A stretch of 64,000 bases of DNA from Pomphorhynchus laevis (Eukaryota > Acanthocephala > Palaeacanthocephala > Echinorhynchida > Pomphorhynchidae), in the NCBI GenBank assembly GCA_012934845.2, contig WNNJ02003060.1:42081-106080 (forward strand), read 5' to 3'. Positions 9,393-20,580 of this stretch are shown piece by piece (positions within the stretch are counted from its first letter, which is position 1; each line of letters begins with the position of its first letter). The notes beneath the pieces are model-generated. The model was not told the DNA's origin. It saw nothing but the letters and a program-made list of their open reading frames with translations, and did no database searches. Made by a program: the position numbers and the translations under genes.

Positions 9393-9527
9393 GTTTCATT
9401 ATTATTGAACCCTAATTCTATTATTATAGAGCCCTAAGTTCATTATTATTGAGTCATAGTTTCATTATTATTGAACCCTAATTTCATTATTATTGAGTAC
9501 TTATTTCATTATTATAGATCCCTATAA
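9393..9527. repeat. 22-bp minisatellite, array 3
   Basis: Six consecutive 22-base units of the form TTTCATTATTATTGAACCCTAA with substitutions. Together with array 2 it brackets the intact retrotransposon. Confidence 0.85.
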
Positions 9528-9529
9528 TG

Positions 9530-11420
9530 GAACTAATCAAGGTATTACTTCGACAGTGCCTATAATTACAAATTCGAAACCGAATGAGGATGGTGACGGC
9601 AGTGATTCGCTTAGCAAAAAGGCGTATTTTGATAAGAGAATAAGTCACATAGATCGCAATCATATATTAAATAGGGGCTGTAGCATACTTCTTTAGGGTT
9701 TAGATGAGTCATCAGCCTCTGGTGTACTGAACGGCTTGACGACGATATTGCTGATTTACGTGTGTTCTTTTCTAATTTGTTCGAAAAATGTGAGGAAGAC
9801 GTCGCGTCGTCTATCGTAGTGAGACAGCTCTATAGGTTGGGTAAGAAGAATGATAGAGAACGATTGCTATAGGTCGTATTAGTATCGGCAGAACAAGCAA
9901 AGTGCCTGTTAGAACGCGGTTATTGACTGAAGGGTATAAAAATACGAATTTTACCTGATCTTTCTTTCGAAGACAGGCACAAATTGAAGAATATCATGGT
10001 GGAACTTCATGACAGGTTGCAAAACGGTGAATCGAATATGTACATTCGAAATTTTCGGGTTGTGAGGGGACGTCCTGTAGTTCGATGGATATCGATTAAT
10101 CTTTCACTAGACGTGACAACGCCATGATAGAACATATAGTGGATATATGTTGGAAAAGGAAGCTATTATCTAACTATTTATCCTTATCAATTACGAAGAT
10201 TACTGAATTGTGCGATGATTAATATTCGTTTGAGTTGTCGTCATTCTGCGTCCATGGCACTCATTGTTCAATAGATATTTGCGTCCTATAAATATCGCCC
10301 TCAATCCACACACAGTTGGATCTTTTGAAAAATCAGCTAAGATCATTCTGATCCACAAATTATTTCTTCCTTGCTGGAAATTTTTATCTTACTCAACTTA
10401 ACTAGATTAGTAATAGTCGGTATTACTATAGTGTCAAAAACTGCGAGCTTGCTGAATTCTTATTGGCGGAACTTCTCCTGATCCAACATATTAATTAGTC
10501 AACATGTATATCGTCTCAACCGGAGACAATATTACATATTGTGTTTACCAAGCACATTGAAGAAGTAATCAGAGTTGATTTTGAGTCTCCATTAGGAATC
10601 AGCGATCATTGCGTGATTTTAGTACAAATTGCTCACACTTTACAACGACGATCTAAGTGCCGTGGTGTGGGAAAGCGTAATTGGAGTTGAGTAAACGAGG
10701 AATATCTGCAACTCTATAGTCATCAGCTAAACTTCTGATCTGTCGATCTTCGAATTGGTGATAACTTATCGTTAGTGATGAGAAACCTCATAACCATTTT
10801 AGATACGTTTGGACCAATAAGAAGTAGGGTTTGTCTGACGACAACGCCACTGTGGTTCGACAATGAGCTAAAAACTACGATCAAAAAAGACAATGATTGT
10901 GGCAAATCTCCCACCCTCGCATTCAAAATTGACCTGGTACAGTACCCGTCCAACTTTTAATCTAACTTATCAATATTTCCCATTAATGTCATTAAAGTTT
11001 AATCTAAACTCCATAAATTAAATAGCTTTGGCTCTACAGGACCAGATGGTATATCATCTTTTCTTTTGCGTACTTTGTCACTTATTATTGTGCCATGCCT
11101 TACGTCCCTATTTCATCGAAGTTTACAGAATTTGTGGATTCCTAATGATTGGAGTAGTGCAATTGTTGTGCCTATTCCAAAGAAGCAGTTGGCACTAACT
11201 TGTTCAGATTTTAGACCAATTAGTCTTACTAGTGTTATTTCTAAAATTATGAAGAGTCTCATTGCGAAGAGAATACATGACCATCTAAAATTATATCAAA
11301 TTCTTGATGATTATTAGCACGGCTTCCGAACCGGTCGCTCGTACCTAACTAATCTGCTGAAGGCTCGCGAGCATTGGGTAGCTGCTCTTAGTTTGGGTTT
11401 TACGGTTTATATAATATTTT
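9530..11420 (+). pseudogene. family A-like LINE copy (ORF1 end, endonuclease, start of RT)
   Basis: In broken frames the order is as follows. The ORF1 C-terminal domain is near 9800-10080 (VRQLYRLGKK, AKCLLERGY, LHDRLQNGESNMYIRNFRVV). Remnants of an APE-type endonuclease span 10140-10640 (a degraded GDFN box as AGNFYLTQLN, then PLGISDHCVILV). The RT start is from about 11030 (STGPDGISSFLL, IVVPIPKK, DFRPISLTSVISKIM, HGFRTGRS). It stops near 11400, where a second partial copy begins. Many stops; non-functional. Confidence 0.75.
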
Positions 11421-12540
11421 TGGGCACTGAATTTCTCACAGGATTCCGAAAGGAATGCGTTTATTAGCAATAGGCTAAAATTTCAGAAATTATATTCATA
11501 CAAAGAAGGTATCGCTAGGGATGTACCTTTGAACCCTGGGAGGTTTTGATCATATGTAAAAAATAACAAAACTCTTGTCACCACAATTAGCTCAATTCAA
11601 ACGCCAGCTGAAACTGTAACCTAACCATATTTTATCGCCCAACATTTAGCTGATATCTTCTCAGTGCAAGCTTCGATTACTGACAAAGATAGTGACTTCA
11701 GTTGGAAGTATGTTCTGGTTGCACATCAGTGTTGTGTTTGTCCACTAAGAGTTGATGAGGTGTTGAACGCGGTTATGAAGCTCGATCCGTTTGCATCTCA
11801 GGGATTAGGCAATATAACCCCCTTTTCTCGTCAAAGCCCTAGCGAACTTACTGTGCAATAGTTTAACTCTGTATTTCATATATAGTTTTGGCACATCTTG
11901 AATTACTGATAGTTGGAAATGTACAATTGTGGTACCCATTCGCCAAAAGCATCCTGCTAGCTTTTGTGTGGACTTTCGGGCCATCAGTTTGACTAGTGCA
12001 TTTTTCAAACTCTTAGAAAGACTAATAGCTATTATAATCAATGATCATCTGAACTCTAATCATATATTGGTTGATTCTCAACATGGTTTCAAGATTGGAC
12101 GTTAATGCCTAACAAATCTACTAACTGCGCGTGAAAAATGGACATATGCTCTTAGTGCTGGGTTCTAGGTTCATACAGTCTTCCTTGACTTTTCGAAATC
12201 CTTTGATAGTGTGCCACATTACGGCATATTCTCCTAACTGTATCACTATGGACTCTATTCGTCTATTTATAAGTGGTTCAGGCAATATATATCGAATAGA
12301 TCTTTCAGAGTTTGTGTAGGATGTGCGCTTTCTGACTAGGTGAATGTTAATTATGGAGTGCTCCAAGGATCAGTCCTTGGCCCACTGCTCTATATAATCC
12401 TTATGAATGATTTGCTAGTCCGCTTATCACGCTATCATCTTGCTTTTGCAGACGATTTAAAGATTTTGTCGATTATTAGAAGTCCGTCTGATCAAGTATC
12501 GTTACAAAATACTAGTTCAAACTTTCTTGATAATTAACTA
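11421..12540 (+). pseudogene. family A LINE copy, RT region
   Basis: A new partial copy starts upstream of the RT (TTISSIQTPAETV near 11580, then IAQHLADIFSVQA, CCVCPLRVDEVLN). It includes fingers-palm blocks in shifting frames and, at 12340-12537, VLQGSVLGPLLYIILMNDLL and the catalytic LAFADDLKI. The closest relative here is the minus-strand copy at 21.4-24.8 kb. Several frameshifts and stops. It ends where the family B element begins. Confidence 0.8.
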
Positions 12541-12557
12541 CATACAATCATACATTT

Positions 12558-12654
12558 CAGATCAATCCAGTTCCAGATCAATCCAGTTTCAGATCAATCA
12601 AGTTCCAGATCAATCAAGTTTCAGATCAATCCAGTTCCAGATCAATCCAGTTCC
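12558..12654. repeat. 16-bp tandem repeat ahead of family B LINE
   Basis: Six tandem copies of CAGATCAATCCAGTTC with few substitutions, ending about 45 bp before the family B ORF1 start at 12700. It may be the 5' UTR/promoter monomers of that LINE, or a pre-existing target. Confidence 0.8.
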
Positions 12655-12699
12655 GGAACAACCCAACAAATTTAACAGTTTTAGCACACAAAGACGTTA

Positions 12700-13361
12700 A
12701 TGGAAGGACGTAAGAAGACAGCTACGACCGACACCAACTGTGCTCAACTACAAGTACAATGCTCGACACACGACAGCAGCGTCTGGACTACAATCGCATG
12801 TGACAGCAGTAAGTCTAATGAAGACTTCCTATGCAGCTTTTGTGCCAACAAACTCGTACGCGACCTCTCCCATAAGAACATATTAACCTCCAACGTGTCC
12901 ACTCAAACCACCCCTGTCGTTTCTGATATCCTTTGTTAACCCACTTATCCTGTCACCACATGCACTTCTAATCCCACGTCTTCACTTCCCGACACCCCCG
13001 TATCTTTCCTTCTGTCTCGTTTCTCAATAAACTAGATCCCACAATCGAAATCACCTCCACCAACCTCCACAATCCTTCCACTCATAACCTTTCCTCACAT
13101 CGCTCACCACCCTCTATATTATTCAAATCCTCTTTGTCTTAAGCGGTTAAACCTACTCCGTTGATATCCTCAACTCGCAGCTCTCCTATAGTGATCTCAA
13201 CAACTCACGTTACTCGACCTCCTTTACGGAAACGCTTTCCTTCTCGCGATCGTTGCGTCATCGTCACTAATATCACTCCTTTAACCTCTTTATCTCCACA
13301 AGCACTTCTCGACCACGATGTTTCCGCATTCGGATCCATCCTCTCGTCTCTCGGCGGATAA
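12700..13361 (+). pseudogene. family B LINE ORF1
   Basis: Opens with MEGRKKTATTD and a PHD-like Cys cluster (VQC, W.TIAC, FLCSFCANKL) resembling the finger at the start of family A ORF1 (CDIW, LCGLCASEL). A stop at 12937-12939 and frameshifts interrupt it. A second segment at 13161-13361 includes RDRCVIVTNI. PHD-type fingers in ORF1 are known from CR1-group LINEs, which supports that assignment. The plus strand is strongly pyrimidine-rich, unlike its AT-rich surroundings. Confidence 0.65.
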
Positions 13362-13454
13362 ACCATCCTTTTACAACAACATCTCTCCTGTGACATTCAT
13401 CCGCCTAAATAAATCTTCTCAATCTAATCCTTCCCAACCTCCTCTTCTAAAAAA

Positions 13455-14560
13455 ATGTTTTCAAGCATCGCTCTCACGCATCTTATGCCCTCTCTCAACG
13501 ATTCAAACTCATGTCCTCTTCAGCCACTCGCATTTTCCCCGATCACACCCCCTCGGAAATCGCTCAACTCTCATCTGCCCGCATGGAAAAACGCCGTCGT
13601 TAGGAAAACGGCAAAATATCTCCCTCCATCCGAAATATCGACGGAAAATTTCAAGTTGTCCACACCCGCCACGGTTTCCGCCTCGGCTTCCTCAACACTA
13701 GATATACTCTTAATAAATCCGATATTATCCTTAACCTATTAACCAAGCAATCCATCGATCTCTTCTGCCTCACCGAATCCCGCACTCCGATTCTGACGAC
13801 CACTCCATCCGCCGTTTGCTCTCTGCCGGTTGCTCACTAGTCGAATCCGCTCGCCCCCTCAGCTCATCCCCTTCTAAATTCTCTTATCATGGCGGCATTG
13901 TCGCATTCGCCCGTCACCCCGTATCTATTCGCAAAATAACTTCCCATTTCAGTACTTGCTCTTTTGAACTGCTCACTTGTCGTTATTCTAACCTGATCAC
14001 TCTAGATCTCTCCATTGTATACCGTCCTGGTTCACCTGCTCCTACCTCGTTATTTTTTACCGAACTCGCTGACCTTCTGTCCCACTGTTCTCTGTCCTCC
14101 ATCCATTTAATCGTTCTTGGCGACTTCAACATCCGCCTCGACCGCCCCTCTTCCACCGAGTCCATCCAGTTCATCAACATTCTATCCAACTATAACTACA
14201 AACCCATCTCCACTGCCCCCCACACATATCCTTTGCGGGTACTCGACATCATCGCTGTAACCGATAATTTTGCTGCATACACCTCACTGTCCATCTTTAA
14301 TGCTGGTCTATCCTATCACTTTCTCGTCACCCTTAATCTCACTCACAACCACACCCTCCTCACACACCTGCAATCCTACGTCGACCTTGGAGAAATCTTG
14401 ACCTCTCCCTTCTCCGCTCTGCCTTACTCAAATCGTCTCTATCTTATCCCACAATAACATATTCCTCTCCTCACGATCTCGCCTTTCTTTTCGACTCTGA
14501 ACTTATATTCATTCTCGATCTCTTCTTGCCCCACACCATCGCTTGCACCGTGCTCCATGG
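13455..14560 (+). pseudogene. family B LINE endonuclease region
   Basis: The frame 13816-14457 carries the apurinic-type endonuclease signature LIVLGDFNIRLDRPSS, and later GLSYHFLVTLNLTHNH where the minus-strand copy near 34.15 kb keeps [13 protein letters not shown]. So the catalytic Ser-Asp-His triplet is Ser-Tyr-His here. The start of the domain (13455-13800) is in other frames with stops. In an active LINE this domain nicks target DNA. Confidence 0.75.
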
Positions 14561-16350
14561 TTTAACATTCAATGCCTACTCTCAAAGCGTCGACTCCGTC
14601 ATGCTTTGAGAGTATATCACCGCTCTCTCAGACGTGATTTCCGCTCGATCACTCCGTCTTTCCGTGATACCTATCTTGCTCATCGCCGGTCTCATCTCAA
14701 CCTACAACGTACCAAATGCAACTCCTCCTGACAGTATAAAATCATTACTTTATTCAACTCTAAGACTCTATGGCATACTTTTAACTCAATCCTTGCTCGC
14801 TCCTCTTCGCCGTGCAACATCAATGCCAATGATTATTCGTCATTTCTCCAGACTAAAGTATCCACGTTGCTCTCTCTCACACCCCAGTCTCAATACAATC
14901 CAACTCTACCCCGCCTAGCCTCATCCTCCCGGAACTCTGTCATCTTCTCCCTGTCTCACCTTCCGAAGTTTTATCTGTTCTCATGTCCTTGCCCAGCAAA
15001 ACCTAACAGGCTGATCCCCTGCCTACCCACATACTTAAATCCATATGTTCATCGATATCCCCTTTTCTCACAACCTTCTTTAACTCCACCATCTACAGTC
15101 GTATCTTCCCTTCACACGGTAAATCCGCAATTGTTCGTCCCCTCCTTAAAAAACAATCGCTCAACTATTCCGTTCCCTCTAGCTATCTCCCCATTTCACT
15201 ACTTCCAACTCTTTCTAAGCTATTAGAACGCCTCATCTTAATACAGATCAGCGCTTATCTCTCCTCATCCAATCTGTACACTCCTTTCCAATCTGCTTTC
15301 CGCTCTTATCACTCCACAGAAATCGCCTACATGAAAGTTTACAACGACTTACTCATTTCTCGAGACAAGGCTCTATATAGTGTTCTCATCTCCCTTGACC
15401 TCTCCTCCGCCATCGACATTGTCGACTACTCCGTCCTCCTTTCTCGCCTTCGTTATAATTACGGCTTTTCTTCTTCCGTAGCATGGTTTGCCTCAAATCT
15501 ATCCGACCGTTCCTTTCGCGTCTGTTCTAATTCATCATCCTCCCCTCCCATTCATATTTTTTGCTAGGTCCCACAAGGTTCAGTCCTAGGTCCCCTGCTT
15601 TTCTCTCTTCTGCTTGGCGATCTCTCTCCGTTTATTAAACCTTACACCTTTAACGTCATGCAATACGCCCATGACATCATCATCTATGCTCATGCACCTG
15701 CACATCGCATACACGATATTGACATTTCTGCCTCCAACTGTCTTTCTTCTATCTACAAACGTTTCTCCAATCTCCATCTCGTTCTAAAACGCGACAGATC
15801 TAAAATAATGTGGATCCTTCCCCGTAAACCAAACATATCTCCTCCCCCAGTTTCTTTTGCCTCATCGATCATTCCCATAGTACACAATCTCACTTTCTTA
15901 GGCTTCCATTTTGATGATCGATGATTTCCCTTAAGCCCTTCGTCAGTGACAAGGTCCGCTCGTCTAACTTAATTCTCCATGATATCCGCCGTATCCGCCC
16001 CCTTATCGACTTCCGTTCTTGTATGTCTCTTCTTTCATCGCTTCTTTTCCCTAAAATCGATTACTGCCTTAGCCTTTTCGCCAATTCTCCAAAATCCATC
16101 ATCCTACCCCTACAACGAATAATCAACTCCGCCGTTTGAGTGCTCTTTCGTCTCCGTCGCTTTGACCACACATCCACATATCTTGCCCAACTCTCCTGGC
16201 CCACCATCCACATCCGCATCAAACTCCGCCTTCTTCTCGTAACTTTTCGTCTCATCGCTGTCGGCTCCCCATCGTTCATCAACCTTCCTTTCTTAGACGA
16301 CACTCGGTAATGAGAGCGTGCTCTAGAACGCATTTGCCACGTTAAAATAA
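14561..16350 (+). pseudogene. family B LINE reverse transcriptase and 3' end
   Basis: Pieces include [20 protein letters not shown] (15370s), a [10 protein letters not shown] motif B (from 15571) and QYAHDIIIYAHAP (from 15661), where the catalytic YADD is Tyr-Ala-His-Asp. The block FLGFHFDD follows at about 15900. The last 100 or so codons found in the minus-strand copy are missing: sequence jumps near 16310 to the 3' terminal motif ACGCATTTGCCACGTTAAAATAA. Internal deletion, stops and the changed catalytic box make it inactive. Confidence 0.8.
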
Positions 16351-16351
16351 T

Positions 16352-16770
16352 TTTTTTAATGATCTGGAAAAGGTTGGAAATGCTTTGTCTATGTCATATG
16401 TCGAATAGTGCGGTGGGTTATCCGCTGATGAAATCACTAGTCGGGTAGGTAGGTTGCGGGGACATAATAGAGTTTTGTATGACTCTCGATTTGGCAGATT
16501 ATCGAAAATATTTAGACTGTCGAGGAGGGGAATTGACATGTGGAATTCGCTTCCCGATGAAGTCGTTGCTGCTCCAAGCTTGATCACGTTTAAATCACAA
16601 TGCTGCAAATGGATACGTGAACAATGAATCATTAAGCAGCTCTACGGAACTATCTTATTTAGCAACTATCAGTCGAATGACTGTTTGATTTTTGTTTTTC
16701 TTTTGTTTTTCTTTTTTTGGCTCTGCCGGAGTAGCCTTTGGGCTTTAGCATGTAATTGAATAAAATATAA
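16352..16770 (+). pseudogene. family A LINE 3' end
   Basis: Encodes in part the C-terminal family A segment (TSRVGRLRG, MWNSLPDEVVAAPSLITFK, KWIREQ) and a 3' UTR with GGCTCTGCCGGAGTAGCCTTTGGGCT. It may be the distal remainder of the copy at 11421-12540, with family B inserted between. However about 570 bp of RT is missing, so simple nesting is not proven. Confidence 0.75.
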
Positions 16771-17788
16771 ATTTAATTATTAAATTTTAATTTATTGATT
16801 TAGCATTATTTTTATTTATTTATTTCTATTTATTTATTTTTTTATTTTTAAATCTATCCTTTGAATGATTTAGCATTATTTTTTTAAATTCTAATTATAT
16901 TAATACGTGGAGTCATTTAGTTGATTAATCCTTAATTTTCAGGAAATTTAGCTTTAAACAATTATTTCAAAATAGAGTGCAATGCATATTCGATTGATGG
17001 TGTCTATGTAGTGCATTTTATGCAAGCCTAAATAATGTGCTAGAATTTACAGTTCTAGAGATATTATGTTCTACTAAATAGCAACACTGTAACCCGCCTG
17101 AATTGTGCATTCTAAGGCGATCACAGTACGTGCTGGAAACATACCTTGTATTAGACGAGTTTATAGAGAAAGTTAATGTTGACCATAATTGACAGTTAAT
17201 ATTACACAGTTGGAATGCCCAGTCTAAAGAAATTGCCTATGCCTTCAACTTCTGCTCATTCAGACATCAGTCAAGCAATGGATCTTGAGTTCAAGGATAT
17301 ATGCATGGAACTATTTCAATAATTAAAGATGTATTTTTGTGATCAGTTGAAAAAGCCATTTGCAGCTCATAAGTTGTAACTATAATAATAAATAAGTTTG
17401 CTTTTATGTATATTTAGCTCTCAATTATATTAATATCTTTTAAGTATTTTCGGTTAAATATATTTTATAAAGCCAATAAATGCAAAACTATTGATTAAAT
17501 GTGTTATTAATGTTAATTATTGCTCATCTTGTAATGTGGTCTTATCGACACTGGTGCTTACTACATTAATTAACATTATATCAATTTCTATTTAATAGCG
17601 ACAAATACTTTCTAAAATATCATCTACTAAACATATTTTGTTTAATCTGTTTAATTGTCTTATTATCAGGTGTTATTCATACAATCTTTGATAATTTCCC
17701 CATATGTTTGTTTATATACTCTTGATTTTATACATCAAGGTATTTCCTTAAATCAATTTTAAATTCTTAAATAAATTATCACTGCGGC
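16771..17788. other. AT-rich spacer, no gene seen
   Basis: Simple A/T runs near 16800-16870, then apparently unique sequence with no long frame and no similarity to other parts of the window. Confidence 0.6.
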
Positions 17789-17790
17789 GT

Positions 17791-18074
17791 AAGTGATCAC
17801 GTAATAAGTGATCACGTAATAAGCGATCACGTAATAAGTGATCACGTAATAAGTGATCACGTAATAAGTGATCACATCATAAGTGATCACGTCATAAGTG
17901 ATCACGTCATAAGTGATCACTTATGAGTGATCACGTCATAAGTGATCACGTCATAAGTGATCACGTAATAAGTGATCACGTAATAAGCGATCACGTAATA
18001 AGCGATCACATCATAAGTGATCACGTCATAAGTGATCACGTCATAAGTGATCACGTCATAAGTGATTACTTATG
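17791..18074. repeat. 16-bp minisatellite, plus orientation
   Basis: About 17 tandem copies of AAGTGATCACGTMATA (M = A or C). Each unit contains the 8-bp palindrome GTGATCAC. Inverted-orientation copies form parts of the foldback arms at 18331-18430. Confidence 0.92.
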
Positions 18075-18175
18075 ACGCCTAAGAATAGAATTGGCGCCTA
18101 AGAATAGAATTGGCGCCTAAGAATAGAATTGGCGCCTAAGAATAGAATTGGCGCCTAAGAATTGGCGCCTAAGAA
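18075..18175. repeat. 19-bp minisatellite derived from a LINE segment
   Basis: Five copies of GCGCCTAAGAATAGAATTG, the last ones shortened. The first 15 bases of the unit equal family A LINE sequence at 21822-21836. Confidence 0.9.
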
Positions 18176-18212
18176 TAGACTCCAGGTCTAATAGTTCTTG
18201 CTTAGTGACAGG
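18165..18212. repeat. 48-bp family A LINE fragment
   Basis: Bases 18165-18212 are identical to 21822-21869, inside the RT frame of the minus-strand family A copy. The segment then duplicates its own last part (AATAGTTCTTGCTTAGTGA) at about 18213-18232. Confidence 0.9.
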
Positions 18213-18235
18213 AAATAGTTCTTGCTTAGTGATAT

Positions 18236-19073
18236 GTATTGATTATGTCCACTAATACGGAACTGTAGCGTACAGCGGTTGCGTTCTTTGAATAAATGTG
18301 GAATCATCAAAAATTTTAAAGATGGATCAAGATCACTTATGATGTGATCACTTATGACGTAATCACTTATGACGTAATCACTTATGACGTGATCACTTAT
18401 GACGTGATCACTTATGACGTGATCACTTATGCTAGCAACTCTTACTTAATTGCTTATTCAAAACAACAACAGTATTTCAGTCATTGTAGGAAACCATTGT
18501 GAGATAATGTTTTGTTTTGCTATAAGGTTACTATGTGTTTTATGATTTTGTCGTCATCTTTACTAAATCCTTCATTGAATCCGAGCACAAACGGATAAAA
18601 CATAGATTGCTCGTAACGGTATATTCGTTTATCGTAATTCGCTCTTATTATCTTTCTCTGAAACGTAAATGGTAAAATAAATAAATCTAATAACTAAGTT
18701 AAATTAATTTATTTAGTTAATTTTGTAAAAATAAATTTGATCGTTAGATTCCGAACTTCCGATCACTTATGAATGATGTCTCAGTTTATGTAAATTTCTT
18801 GAGACTAAATAATTTCTTATGAGACTAAATAATTTCTTATGACGTGATCACTTATGACGTGTCATAAGTGATCACGTCATAAGTGATCACGTCATAAGTG
18901 ATCACGTCATAAGTGATTACGTCATAAGTGATTACGTCATAATTGATTACGTCATAAGTGATCACATCATAAGTGATCTTGATCCATCTTTAAAATTTTT
19001 GATGATTCCACATTTATTCAAAGAACGCAACCGCTGTACGCTACAGTTCCGTATTAGTGGACATCATCAATAC
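18236..19073. mobile_element. foldback-type inverted-repeat element
   Basis: Left arm 18236-18430 and right arm about 18862-19073 are near-perfect reverse complements. Each has about 95 bp of unique terminal sequence (starting GTATTGATKATGTCCACTAA) followed by an inward array of 16-bp units; the right arm has one extra unit. The loop is a 383-bp block also found at 25049-25431, plus a short duplicated ACTAAATAATTTCTTATGA segment. No transposase frame and no convincing target duplication were seen. The layout (long inverted repeats partly made of tandem repeats around a loop) resembles Drosophila Foldback elements. Confidence 0.8.
18431..18813. repeat. 383-bp dispersed repeat, copy 1 (foldback loop)
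   Basis: Begins GCTAGCAACTCTTACTTAAT and ends GAGACTAAATAAT. It matches 25049-25431 with one visible substitution in 383 bases. No protein-coding frame. Confidence 0.95.
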
Positions 19074-19438
19074 CTATTATATTGATATTGCTACTAATAC
19101 TCCATTACAACCATTTGGTAAATATACAACCAATATACATACGTCAAAACTATATTTTATAAGCATTTAGCCTCGCTGCTATGTTGGGCTTAGGATTTGG
19201 GGCCGAAACCTGATTATATAGCAGTTCCTCCTGCTGACCTCTAAACTTTATTTTGATGCATCGTCTGTTATAAGTCAATTCATAGCAATTGACTTTTATT
19301 TTAAATTTTAACTTAATATAAATTATACTTAATTTTACATTAAAATTATTTATTATTTATAATTATTTTATTATTTATTATTTATGTGTTTAATTTTTAT
19401 TTAAAATTATGATGGCTCATTCAAATTAATCCAACTGT

Positions 19439-19780
19439 TCAATTTGAATGTAATTCAAATAAGTGATATCGTATTTTGAGAAACGCTGATGTTTTACGAA
19501 AACACAAAATTGTAACTTCAGCGACAACCACGTTCCACTTATCCGAATTCTTATGATAAATAATTAGACAATTCACCCGCACATATTTGCGAAAGTCTGA
19601 AAACTGTATCGTGTTTGTATTAAACATTTGTATGCATGCAAATATTTCCACTATATCATAATTCGTCGGTTTTAATATATGTGCTTTCCGGTTTGTAAAG
19701 TCATGGATTTTAAAATTACTCCTTTCTGTAGATGAGTAGTTCAAAAATAAATCCAAAGAGTAAGGTGCGAATAAGGCCAT
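19439..19780 (-). CDS. hypothetical 113-residue ORF
   Basis: Open frame starting MALFAPYSLDLFLNYSS. It is longer than expected by chance in such AT-rich DNA, but has no motif I recognise, no membrane segment of clear length, and no neighbour that explains it. It could be a chance frame, an exon, or a transposon shard. Confidence 0.2.
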   Translation of the reverse strand: MALFAPYSLDLFLNYSSTERSNFKIHDFTNRKAHILKPTNYDIVEIFACIQMFNTNTIQFSDFRKYVRVNCLIIYHKNSDKWNVVVAEVTILCFRKTSAFLKIRYHLFELHSN

Positions 19781-20047
19781 TTACGGTATGTAAATTTCTA
19801 TTTTTGTTTGCACCAAAACGGTGTTTGCATTTTGCTTTTTTAAATACTAGCTTTTTATATTTTAAAAGTTTTAACCGAAATGATTTATAATTCACATCAT
19901 CATTTGATAATTAAATAACGTCTTTGTTTAATTAAACGTAGAAAAATGATTTTACTATACAATTATTAATTAAATTGATATTAAAATTATGAATTTATCC
20001 TTTTTTAAATTTAAATGAACGAAAATTCGAGTAACAAGGTTTCATTA

Positions 20048-20215
20048 TAAAAAGGCCAATATTTCGATAACTCCTGCTATCATCTTCTGGAAATTATAAA
20101 AATGTTTCCAAAAAAAATAGCAGGAATAGGCTTCCATAATGTTTGAAAGCTTTTGGAATTTCCTGAAGATAATGGCAGGAGTTATTGAGATATTAACATT
20201 TTTAAAATAAAATAT
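20048..20215. mobile_element. miniature inverted-repeat element with hammerhead-like ends
   Basis: Two inverted arms: the minus-strand reading of 20058-20095 and the plus-strand reading of 20155-20195. Both have the form (C/T)CAGAAGA or CCTGAAGA, then a 16-17-base hairpin containing GCAGGAG, then GAAATATT (left) or GAGATATT (right). No coding capacity. Related motifs occur at 29.4, 31.5, 36.4, 43.8, 57.3-57.5 and 62.7 kb. Confidence 0.7.
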
Positions 20216-20269
20216 TTTGATTCATTTCGTTTTTGTAAAGTTATATAAATTTATTGATAAAATTAATTA

Positions 20270-20480
20270 ATAAGTTGTGGAACGCATTACCTCACGACAT
20301 CATGACTGCGCCATCATTGAGCCAATTCAAAGATATGGTCAACACTTGGATAAGACACGCTGATCAAGGCAACATTGGAAGTTCTTATCCTTGGTTTGGT
20401 TGTAACTGATATGTTTGTTTAATGTGTTGTAATGTACGATGAGCGGGCAAAACGGCCTTCTCGGTCAAAGCTCTGTATAT
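20270..20480 (+). pseudogene. LINE 3' end fragment
   Basis: In one frame it reads LWNALPHDIMTAPSLSQFK then WIRHADQGN and a stop: the C-terminal block of CR1/jockey-like RT proteins. A 3' UTR (GCGGGCAAAACGGCCTTCTC) and a TAATAATGATAA tail follow. 5'-truncated, as LINE copies usually are. Confidence 0.75.
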
Positions 20481-20580
20481 AATAATGATAATTTACCACT
20501 TTAGAGTTTAAATTGTTTTGGTTTACGTATTTAATATAATTATAAAATGAACAAAACATAATAAAAATTCATACATAATT

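Noticed and set aside
830-9527. CCCTAA in the 22-bp arrays as telomere repeat
   Set aside because: Only one CCCTAA per 22-bp unit; there is no run of pure TTAGGG/CCCTAA, so it is interstitial minisatellite rather than telomere.
11421-16770. Simple nesting of family B LINE inside one family A LINE
   Set aside because: Left and right family A pieces do not meet at adjacent positions (about 570 bp missing) and no target duplication was found, so nesting is possible but not claimed.
17791-18985. Regular 16-bp repeats as a CRISPR array
   Set aside because: Units are directly adjacent with no unique spacers, occur in both orientations, and lie in a eukaryotic genome.
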